In this document: in pieces, positions 8,333 to 15,222 of the stretch | Position numbering within the stretch: position 1 is the stretch's first letter | Layout of the letters: each line of letters opens with the position of its first letter | Assembly (NCBI GenBank): GCA_019671135.1 | Contig: JAHRHY010000010.1 | Coordinates: forward strand, 62,001-126,000 | DNA: 64,000 nucleotides | Direction of reading: 5' to 3' | Source of the DNA: Linnemannia hyalina | Lineage: Eukaryota; Mortierellomycota; Mortierellomycetes; Mortierellales; Mortierellaceae | The notes under the pieces: model-generated | The model's input: the letters and a program-made list of their open reading frames with translations, nothing else | Told to the model about the DNA's origin: nothing | Databases searched by the model: none | Translations under genes and position numbers: made by a program

Positions 8333-10594
8333 CTACTCTTCTGCGGTCTCAAATGTTACTTCAAGAGGCTTCTTTTCTTCCATCGTACTTTTCTCTTTGG
8401 CTTGAATACTATCTAATACACTTTGCACTATGGTTTTTCTGTTGTTAGATCCTTCTTTTGCAAACTTACATAATATATCGGAATGTGGTTCGCGGGAACC
8501 AAACTTATCCATGTGCCATGTTTCGTAGTTGGAATAATCTTTCTCCAACAAACCTAGGTGAAAAATTAGTTCTTTTTCTTCTGCATTACCATCTGCCGAA
8601 ACGTATTCCTCGCGGAGTTCTTCTTCGATAGCTGTTATTTTGCTATATACTTCTCCCATTGCCTTCAGAAAATCATGATGGTCTTTTGTAGTGTAAACAC
8701 TTGAGGCATTCACATTTTCGCTTTCCATAGGTCCACCATCTTCTAGAGTTTTCTTAACATCCGACTCTTGCACCTCATCATCTACTTTTTCTACAAGTTC
8801 ATCTAAAGTTTCCTTAATATTCGACTCTTGCACCTCATCATCTATTTTTTCTACCGGTTCACCTTTCTCTGTCGACCTATCCTTAGACCATTGTGGCTTA
8901 AAGCCCATAGCAAAGATCTTTTCTTTTTCCTTTTGGTTAAGATTATCATAGTCGACATTCTCTGCACCAATGTGGTCATCAGTCACCAAGCCAACTACAA
9001 TGTTTTGCTTGCGGATCTTGAGAATGTGCTTTCCATTTACAAGTACATTCTTGGAATACTCCAATTGCTGCTTGTGAAACCTTTTCCATTTCATCTTGGA
9101 TATATCTGTCGGTCCTTCCACTGGTAGTTCCTCTTCTACTTCGACCTCCTCGTTGAAAAGCATCTTTCTCTCTTCATCAGACATTTCTTGAAGTTTCATC
9201 TTGCTAAGCATGGAGCGTTCCAAGATATCCATCTCTGGAACATCACCACCGCCACGCAGATGATCAAGCGTAAACAGGCCAACGTATGTATTCTTTCCAC
9301 ATAGCTTGACAATGTACTTAGCCTTCATCGTAAAGTTAGTTGCATACTCAAGCATGTCGTTATTAGGATGAACCATCCATCCTCCATCCTTTGCAAGTGG
9401 TATGTCTTTCTCTGATCTAATGTTACGCACCGTTGTGGCCAGTGCAAATGTGTGTTCATCTTTTTCATCCTTAGAAACATCTACATTAGAAGATGGCTCT
9501 GCATTTTTGGGCATCTCTGAATGCCTTTTCTTTCGAGAAGTCTTCTTCTCATCATCCTTAGATGGCTTTTTATGAGATAGTTTTTCATCAGGGTTATCCT
9601 TAGAGGTATCATCTCCAGATTCTACATCAGGTCTGTTATTGGACTTGCCATCATCAGAGTCTTTATCTTTAGAGGAATCATCCTCAGAGTCAGCATTATC
9701 AGACGTATCACCATCATCTGTATCATCGTCAGAATTCTCATCAGCAGAAGACTCTTCTATTTTTTCTACATCTGCTGAAGTTGCCTCTTGAAGACCCATC
9801 TTGGCCAATATGCGTGCCTCTTTCTCAGATATTTCTGGCGCAGGGAGATTCTTGCCCATGAGCTTAGGTGGACACAATGCAATGTAGAGATTCTTTTCCT
9901 TTAGCCTAATAATGTACTTGCCATTTACAGTAAAGCTTTTTGCATACAGGAAAGCTGGATTAGTTGCATAACGCGTCCATATACATGTATTAGCGAGTGG
10001 TACATTTTTCTTGGACGTTATGTCAACTACCTTTGGACTCAACGGAAAGGAGACGGCAATTATATCTTCTTCATCATCATCATCGGACGGCTCTTCATCC
10101 GATGACTCCTGCTTGTTTCTCTTTCGCTTCTTTGGTTCTTCATCCTCGGAAGTCATATCGTCATCGGAAGACACAAACTTAGAAGTATGTGTCTTCTTTA
10201 AAGCCTTGGAAGACTTAGTACGCTTGTCGACAGGTGCGTTGTTGTTACTACGTTTTATATAACCTCTATCTTGATCTTGATGACGTCCACAGTATGTTTG
10301 ACCAAGTTTGGCTACACTACCACAATTAGCACCCTTAATAGTTGTGCCTTGACACTTGCGCGCAGGATCGTGGACATAACAATGCATGCCTTCATCATCA
10401 ACTTCCTTCATGCATTTGCGCTTGGACTTGGTGCACTTTTCTCCACAAAAGTAGTATCTCTCTACTTCCTCATCCTCATCAAGCGCCTTAAAGATCTTAT
10501 TTGCATCTTTCTTGTTAAACTCCACTCCCTTCTTAGAGGAGAATGTCTCAAAGGCCTTGGTGATGAGCTCGATTGTAAGCTGAACGTACTTCAT
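8333..10594 (-). CDS. 753-aa transposon accessory protein: Cys/His modules plus three copies of an unknown domain
   Basis: Single open frame, start ATG at 10594. Residues 1-45 are charged and helical. Residues 50-105 hold two tandem zinc-binding-like modules: C54-x6-C61-x10-C72-x2-H75 and C81-x9-C91-x10-C102-x2-H105. A nuclear-localisation-like stretch, KKRKRNK (about 155-161), sits in an acidic Ser/Asp region. Three diverged copies of a domain of about 75 residues follow (about 190-270, 395-470, 497-566). Each has a pattern of A-x-x-F-T-x-x-x-K-Y-I-x-x-L, then N-x-Y-x-x-L, and ends in a Lys-Met-x-Leu-Gln-like helix. Long Asp/Ser/Lys linkers separate them. Near 581-618 a 19-residue segment is directly repeated (VEKIDDEVQES...). 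The C-terminus is helical. I do not know the family. Such C-x-C-x-C-x2-H modules occur in DNA-binding and viral proteins, so a DNA-binding partner of the transposase is a reasonable inference. A TATAAATA box lies about 215 bp upstream. Confidence 0.75.
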   Translation of the reverse strand: MKYVQLTIELITKAFETFSSKKGVEFNKKDANKIFKALDEDEEVERYYFCGEKCTKSKRKCMKEVDDEGMHCYVHDPARKCQGTTIKGANCGSVAKLGQTYCGRHQDQDRGYIKRSNNNAPVDKRTKSSKALKKTHTSKFVSSDDDMTSEDEEPKKRKRNKQESSDEEPSDDDDEEDIIAVSFPLSPKVVDITSKKNVPLANTCIWTRYATNPAFLYAKSFTVNGKYIIRLKEKNLYIALCPPKLMGKNLPAPEISEKEARILAKMGLQEATSADVEKIEESSADENSDDDTDDGDTSDNADSEDDSSKDKDSDDGKSNNRPDVESGDDTSKDNPDEKLSHKKPSKDDEKKTSRKKRHSEMPKNAEPSSNVDVSKDEKDEHTFALATTVRNIRSEKDIPLAKDGGWMVHPNNDMLEYATNFTMKAKYIVKLCGKNTYVGLFTLDHLRGGGDVPEMDILERSMLSKMKLQEMSDEERKMLFNEEVEVEEELPVEGPTDISKMKWKRFHKQQLEYSKNVLVNGKHILKIRKQNIVVGLVTDDHIGAENVDYDNLNQKEKEKIFAMGFKPQWSKDRSTEKGEPVEKIDDEVQESNIKETLDELVEKVDDEVQESDVKKTLEDGGPMESENVNASSVYTTKDHHDFLKAMGEVYSKITAIEEELREEYVSADGNAEEKELIFHLGLLEKDYSNYETWHMDKFGSREPHSDILCKFAKEGSNNRKTIVQSVLDSIQAKEKSTMEEKKPLEVTFETAEE

Positions 10595-10801
10595 GTTTTT
10601 GGATATGAATAATATGGATTGTACTTGTGGTATGGTGGGTGTGAATGAGTTTTCAGTTTATGTGTGGTAGATTGCAGCTGCTTAGTACACTGATATAAAG
10701 AATTGCAATAAAAGATGGTTGTATAGGTATGGATGGTTGTATAGATATGGATAATTGTTGGTTGGTTACTAGATAAAGATTAAGCAAGAGGGAAGTGGAC
10801 T

Positions 10802-10816
10802 CCTTTATTTATACTA
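10802..10816 (-). promoter_or_regulatory. TATA-like box for the 753-aa gene
   Basis: On the minus strand this reads GTATAAATAAAG, about 210 bp upstream of the ATG at 10594. The spacing allows a leader of roughly 180 nt. Confidence 0.4.
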
Positions 10817-10851
10817 ATTCAGGAACACTGCCACAATGGACATTAATAGCG

Positions 10852-11023
10852 CTTGCTTATTAGCACTGCTTGGCGCTTAGTAACAAAAGAGTTTTAAAAA
10901 GGCATCTAAGTGGTTAATAATGTAGTGTTCCTCGTATGACGTAGATCTTGCTTATTAAGACTGCTTGGCATTAAAGACGGGGTTTAAAAATGGTTAAGAA
11001 TGTAGTATTATTTTATGACGTAG
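10852..11023 (-). promoter_or_regulatory. Tandem promoter repeats each ending TGACGTAG
   Basis: Two imperfect copies, 10852-10944 and 10947-11023, share CTTGCTTATTA..ACTGCTTGGC at one end and TGACGTAG (10937-10944, 11016-11023) at the other. TGACGT is the half-site of CRE/ATF-type bZIP factors. They lie between the two transposon genes, upstream of the 753-aa gene, and could be an enhancer or transposase-binding array. Confidence 0.5.
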
Positions 11024-11225
11024 GTTTGTACATGTGTTTATCCTCTGTGTTAAATAAAAAGGAATGCTGTAGAATAGCATAGAATAGCATCCGATCTACT
11101 ACAATAATACCATGGCTTTTAATAATAGATACCGGTGCATATTAGCGTCTTGGCAGTTAATACCGTATCTTAAAGCTGACTAAATAGGCCATGTATGTCT
11201 ATTCTTTTAAAAACCTGCAATAAGT

Positions 11226-12605
11226 CTACAGATTACCATTAACATCCATTTGTCGCTTCGTACCTCTAAGCTCAATGGAAAGACCGGGTTGCATTATTAC
11301 TGCTTGATCCATTGGTGTGTCCTCATCAACATTAACATCAACATCACCATGAAGATTAATACCAAGAAATTTGTTCTGGAGTTGTGCCATTGTATTTCCA
11401 TCCTCCACTAGCGCACCAACATCAACATATCCCATTGGTTGCTCAACGTCGTTCTCTGTCGTCGGATACTCGAATCCTTCGCGAAGCCAAGCTGTATGAA
11501 TTGGTTCTGCAGAAATCTTCAACAAAGCAACCATCTTTTTCATGTTTAAGAGTAACAAAGATAACTTCAACTGCAAATTATATGTTTGTTTCTTATCCAC
11601 CAACACAGGAGTACGGTTGTTGTGTTTCTCAAATGTGGAACCAAGGTCTGCAAACAGAGATTCCATCTGCGAGCGGAAACTACCAAAGGTGGTATTGTAT
11701 AACGCTTCTTCCTGTGTAAGTTCCTTGTTCTTCTGTTTACGGTATGGATGAGCGAAATTTTGGACTTTAAGAGTATCAGACTCATCTATAAGCCTCCTTA
11801 AGAACTGTGGATACCCTCCATCGAGAGCAATGCAATCCATCTCATGCACTCTCTTGTCCAACTTCATCGTTAGCAGCATTGTTCCATCAGCATTGTTCTT
11901 GCAAGATGCAGATTTGGAGACAAATAAGGCCATGCCATTACAATCCATTGCTACCTGTGTGCGTAACCCTGACTTTTTCAGCTTGTAAGAGTACATATCA
12001 GCACTGCTCTCACCTTTGTATGTTGCTCTTGTATCATGACCATCAAGATGCAATGTAACATGCTTAAATAATGGAGGATTCTTTTCCTTTGCAGACAATA
12101 GGCGTATTTTAATTGTGGAGAACATTGTTGCAATACAGTTGGTGATGTACTTGTTGTGCAAAGTATATTCTTTCTTATAAAACACAGAGTGCATTGCATG
12201 AAAACTACTTTTTGGCATGTGTGGTTCCATTGCTTCCATAGACAGTCCTTTGACAAGATGATAGAGCATTAAAAGACCTTTCTCCACTTCTTTGTATGGA
12301 CCAGGATACTTAACCTTTGGCCAGATGTCAACAAGAAAGAAGTACACTGGAATAGGACCAAGGCGTCGATTTAGGGTTTCTTTTATTTCTGGCATATACC
12401 CAATTTCCTTGCTTACAGTACGATGATTATTACGTGGTGTAATTGTTGGCCATCCAGCGTTGAGGAAAGTCCAATGGTCATCAAGCAGTTGTTGGAAGTG
12501 TTTTGTTAGATCCATAATAATATTTATGTATTGGATTGTCATGACGTTAACCAACAATAACAATTTTTTAAAAAGGCTTATACTTAACTGCATACACAAC
12601 AGCAT
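11226..12605 (-). CDS. DDE transposase, IS5/PIF-Harbinger-like (DDE_Tnp_4 type)
   Basis: The frame is 459 residues from 12605. The first 30 residues are hydrophobic and unlike a transposase, so the ATG at 12515 (MDLTKHFQQ, residue 31) is the likelier start. The catalytic core follows the DDE_Tnp_4 layout: D188 in HLDGHD; a YSYKLKKSGLRTQVAMD stretch equivalent to the usual Y-x-x-K-x-G-x-x-x-Q-x-x-x-D; D262 in ALDGGY; and E315 in SQMESLFADLG. Spacings are 74 and 53 residues. These residues would cut and join DNA ends in cut-and-paste transposition. The frame is intact and its ends are TTA-flanked, so activity is plausible. An N-terminal DNA-binding helix is not obvious; the partner protein encoded downstream may supply that role, as in Harbinger elements with a second Myb-like protein. 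The family assignment is by motif only. Confidence 0.75.
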   Translation of the reverse strand: MLLCMQLSISLFKKLLLLVNVMTIQYINIIMDLTKHFQQLLDDHWTFLNAGWPTITPRNNHRTVSKEIGYMPEIKETLNRRLGPIPVYFFLVDIWPKVKYPGPYKEVEKGLLMLYHLVKGLSMEAMEPHMPKSSFHAMHSVFYKKEYTLHNKYITNCIATMFSTIKIRLLSAKEKNPPLFKHVTLHLDGHDTRATYKGESSADMYSYKLKKSGLRTQVAMDCNGMALFVSKSASCKNNADGTMLLTMKLDKRVHEMDCIALDGGYPQFLRRLIDESDTLKVQNFAHPYRKQKNKELTQEEALYNTTFGSFRSQMESLFADLGSTFEKHNNRTPVLVDKKQTYNLQLKLSLLLLNMKKMVALLKISAEPIHTAWLREGFEYPTTENDVEQPMGYVDVGALVEDGNTMAQLQNKFLGINLHGDVDVNVDEDTPMDQAVIMQPGLSIELRGTKRQMDVNGNL

Positions 12606-12674
12606 GTAGGATGGTATCTATCATACAGCAAGCACATAGTTGAGAATACAAATATATTTTTATATTTTATTCGG

Positions 12675-13172
12675 TAGCAGCCCCTTCATGTGCAGAGGAT
12701 ATAAAAAGGCATATAAAAAATATCCAAAGCCCAAGGAACGGAGTGTTTACTTCCATAACTGACATATCTCTTCATAGTGGGCAACAGAACACAGAATAAA
12801 ATAGCAATAGACAGCACATGTTTTTTTAAAATGTAATCTCTCCCCTGTATTTCGCCCCAAAGATACAGTTGAGAGTACAAGTGCTTTAGATGATGACATA
12901 CAAGAACTACTCTGGCGAATCTTGCAGTGAGGGTTACAGGTTAATAGTAGATGGACATATTCAAGAGTGTGGTGTGCGAAAAATAAGAAGACTTTGTTGT
13001 TTGGAGAATAGGTTGGTGTTTAGTAGGATAGTTAAACAAAAAATGTTACAATGGTTGTCTTATATGCTTGGTATCATATATACATTCTCATCCCATAGTC
13101 GCTATGGATATTGTCGAGATCTACAGAGATGTAACAAACACCATATGATAACTTGGACCTGAAAGGCCTCCT
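12675..13172. repeat. Right long direct repeat of the nested element
   Basis: Identical by eye to 7363-7860 and in the same orientation. It lies upstream of the transposase gene, so its minus-strand A/T-rich left end and the TATAAAAATATATT stretch just inside (about 12650-12668) could provide the promoter for leftward transcription, in the manner of an LTR. Confidence 0.9.
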
Positions 13173-13188
13173 TAGCGGATTTTTTTTT

Positions 13189-13200
13189 AAGAGGGGAAGG
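13189..13200 (+). other. Polypurine tract of the chromovirus
   Basis: AAGAGGGGAAGG ends at the base before the 3' LTR, where plus-strand DNA synthesis is primed. Its distance from the 3' LTR shows that the nested element did not disturb the retroelement's replication signals. Confidence 0.9.
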
Positions 13201-13407
13201 TGCAACATATTAGGTTTATCATTGCTCTCTAGTTAGTCATTCCTTGTCACTCTCTATCATCTCTGACTCACTATGACACTACACCTAGAAACCTAGTTGG
13301 CGACTTTGTATATATATTTAGTTGTACCATAGTAATAACATCAATCATCACTGCTTCAACTCTCGTCCCCGTTCTATACTTCTCTGTCCCAGTCTTCGCC
13401 TGTTGCA
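13201..13407 (+). repeat. 3' LTR of the chromovirus
   Basis: 207 bp, TGCAAC...GTTGCA, identical by eye to the 5' LTR. It is followed directly by the second CAGTG target copy. Confidence 0.95.
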
Positions 13408-13412
13408 CAGTG
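13408..13412. repeat. Target-site duplication CAGTG, right copy
   Basis: Matches 2034-2038. The pair defines the insertion as one event into ORF B. Confidence 0.9.
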
Positions 13413-13648
13413 CCTATCCTGCCTTCATCGGGTTGAACCGCCCAGAAGTGCGGTGGAGCAACGTCATGAAGATAGTTGTGAGTCGGTCGCTGGGGCGTTG
13501 TAGTGCTGTTCCTTCTGTCAGCGTATGGGTGCGCGCGTGTGGGCGACGTCCTTCGTGGCGGTGTTCTGCCGCTGTCGCTAGTAGAGCGAGGAGGGGACGG
13601 GGTATTGTCTCCTTGGGGACCAGATGAGGGAGCGTTGTCATCGTTCAT
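13408..13648 (-). pseudogene. ORF B, upstream part with start codon
   Basis: From the ATG at 13648 (MNDDNAPSSGPQGDNTPSPP) about 80 codons run to the LTR edge. The stretch is rich in Pro, Ser, Thr and Arg and probably disordered, ending in an HFWAV aromatic patch. In the empty-site arrangement the codon split by the insertion reads in frame into 2038-1600, so the retrotransposon truncates a previously intact gene. Translation now continues into the LTR and ends at 13271. No family was recognised. Confidence 0.55.
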
Positions 13649-14118
13649 GATGTGTGTGTTTTGTTGCGCTGTCGAGAAGGAGAGTTGTTGGGAGATGGTA
13701 AAGGTGTGTTGACAAAGTGTTTTACTTTTTCATTCCTCCTCCATCCTTCTCACTTGTGATCTTGTGCAAAGTTCTCACAAAGCGCATTCATCGCTACCTG
13801 ATGGTCATCTGCCATTGGTTCATGCTTGAATCACGCCATCCCATAGAAAATCTTGAGAATCAACAAACGATGACATCGTCTTTTATTTTCAACATCATGT
13901 GACACTAATCGTCAGTGGAGATCTTACCTGCGGTGAGGTTTTGTCTCTGCTCAAGCATCACAATCGATGCGAGGTCGTGCTTTTGATACCCTTGAGTATA
14001 AGCGGTAGTGGTTCCAGTGTTTTCAGACTGGAGTGGTGCCAGTAGTGAGACGGTGCTCTGTCAGCTGCATGGCTGACCTTCCATACGGTGATGGGTGTGC
14101 ATTCATTCCTTTCGTGTC

Positions 14119-14149
<31 letters not shown>

Positions 14150-14299
14150 AAGTGAATGCGTGTAGGGGTGTGTGAAGTGGGGAAGATCCCTATTGTGAAT
14201 TCGTTAAGAAAAATGGAGAATAATAACCGGGGTTGTGATAGTAAAGGTTATGATGGGAATAGGGATAACGAAACAAAGAGAGGGATCTGTTTAATTCAG
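13649..14299. other. Spacer between ORF B and the Gag-like gene
   Basis: Presumed promoter of ORF B on the minus strand. It carries the GATGACATCGTCTTT-containing stretch (13869-13904) that is shared with 1385-1418, and a run of about 25 T at 14121-14145. No supported gene. Confidence 0.4.
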
Positions 14300-14329
14300 G
14301 GACGAAGAGTCCTTATGTACTCTTCGTCC
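14300..14329 (-). other. Perfect 11-bp hairpin touching the stop codon of the Gag-like gene
   Basis: GGACGAAGAGT (14300-14310) pairs with ACTCTTCGTCC (14319-14329), with an 8-nt loop. On the transcript the hairpin starts at the last base of the UAG stop. Stop-adjacent structures can affect read-through, but the downstream frame closes within about 12 codons, so a termination or mRNA-stability role is likelier. Confidence 0.5.
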
Positions 14330-15222
14330 TAATGATACACGTGATTATAGCACAGTGAAAACTCGGCAAAGGTAGGTGGCTCGGGGTAGTTTGCCATGGC
14401 TTCTTGAACAGACTCCTTCAGGCCGAGGCGGAACTGTGAAATCATTGCGCTATCATTCCATGCTGTATCCGCTGCAAGGTTGACGAAACGGTTTGTATAG
14501 TCGATGGCAGAACCGCGCTGTCTAAGTTGACGGAGTTGGGCTTCTGCTAGGACGTGAGCATTGGAGACTCCAAAGTTCTTACTCATAAGAGCAAAGAACT
14601 GATCCAGGTTAGAAATACATGCGGGTCTCTCCTCGACAGGCAACTTGAAGGACGGAACGTATCTCTGCATGTACTTGAACGCTGCAGTATCACCGAGGCG
14701 CGAGATAGCCAGCACAATGCGGTCGTGGTCGTTCGGATAGAGGGTCTCGTTTGCAACGAAGAAGAGTTCCAGCTGAGCCTGAAACCCTTTCCAATCTTCA
14801 CGCTTGCCGGAGAAGACTGCGGGGGGTGCTACTTTTGGCTTCGAAGGGGAGCTATTGCTGGAGTGAGGTGTAGTTGATTGGAAGATGGCACTCACTGTGT
14901 TGGTGACATCGGTCTTGTGATCATAAAATAGTTTGCCTAGTTCTGCGCGAGTGATGGGTGGTAATTGTGACGTCATCTTCTGGACGTTGGATTCGAGGCT
15001 GAGTAATCGAGGGTTGAGGTTGACGGTCAGGCTTGTGAAGAAATCTTCGTTCGAAAGAATGAAGTCCAGCATATCACGGTACTTCTGAACAGTCTCCTCG
15101 AGTTCGGTGACTTTGGCTTGCAAGGGAGTGACCGTCTGAACTATTTGTTCAAGTGTGGCTACTCGGTCCATCAGTGCTTGGAAGCGCGCGTTGGCTATAA
15201 GGATCTCACTATCGGGTAGCAT
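14329..15222 (-). CDS. Lone Gag-like protein (Ty3-type retrotransposon gag domain), no pol
   Basis: 297 residues from the ATG at 15222 (MLPDSEILIANARFQALMD). An open frame extends upstream through a poly-Lys run made by an A-tract, which is almost certainly leader. A coiled coil occupies about residues 10-90. After a Ser/Pro linker the capsid-type domain opens with PPAVFSGKREDWKGF and continues through the helical core of the Retrotrans_gag family, ending around FSLCYNHVYH. The zinc knuckle, protease and reverse transcriptase expected in a complete element are absent, and I see no flanking LTR pair. It may be a relic or a domesticated gag. Its frame is intact, which favours either recent decay or a retained function. 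It shares strand and spacing with ORFs A and B. Confidence 0.65.
   Translation of the reverse strand: MLPDSEILIANARFQALMDRVATLEQIVQTVTPLQAKVTELEETVQKYRDMLDFILSNEDFFTSLTVNLNPRLLSLESNVQKMTSQLPPITRAELGKLFYDHKTDVTNTVSAIFQSTTPHSSNSSPSKPKVAPPAVFSGKREDWKGFQAQLELFFVANETLYPNDHDRIVLAISRLGDTAAFKYMQRYVPSFKLPVEERPACISNLDQFFALMSKNFGVSNAHVLAEAQLRQLRQRGSAIDYTNRFVNLAADTAWNDSAMISQFRLGLKESVQEAMANYPEPPTFAEFSLCYNHVYH

Larger units (their letters stand above)
7365..13171 (-). mobile_element. Nested DDE transposon with long direct terminal repeats, two genes
   Basis: A 5.8-kb unit inserted between the pol stop and the polypurine tract of the chromovirus. Its outer flanks are TTA (7362-7364 and 13172-13174), or CTTAG if five bases are counted. 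Removing one copy restores a normal pol-to-polypurine junction. The outer ends are an imperfect inverted repeat: 7365-7381 against the complement of 13155-13171 matches at 12 of 17 positions (GCAGCCCCTTC... and GGAGGCCTTTC...). A TTA duplication and G/C-rich ends fit PIF/Harbinger-type transposons, as does the DDE protein. What does not fit is the pair of identical direct repeats of about 495 bp at both ends. I find no reverse transcriptase, primer site or polypurine tract belonging to this unit. Both genes run on the minus strand. Confidence 0.75.
2039..13407 (+). mobile_element. Intact Ty3/gypsy chromovirus carrying a 5.8-kb insertion
   Basis: The full element has 5' LTR 2039-2245, primer binding site at 2246, gag 2450-3448, -1 frameshift site at 3421, pol to 7365, polypurine tract 13189-13200 and 3' LTR 13201-13407. 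The LTRs begin TGCAAC and end GTTGCA, a perfect 6-bp inverted terminus, and I see no difference between them over 207 bp. Flanking CAGTG copies mark the insertion. All pol motifs are intact and there are no internal stops. These facts point to a very recent, possibly still active, insertion. Without the material between 7365 and 13171 the element would be about 5.6 kb, normal for a fungal chromovirus; with it, it is 11.4 kb. Relatives of this family target heterochromatin through their chromodomain. Confidence 0.95.

Noticed and set aside
7365..13171. Reading the nested unit as an LTR retrotransposon because of its long direct repeats
   Set aside because: No TG...CA ends, no tRNA primer site next to the left repeat or on the minus strand next to the right one, no polypurine tract and no reverse transcriptase. 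The only enzyme is a DDE transposase.
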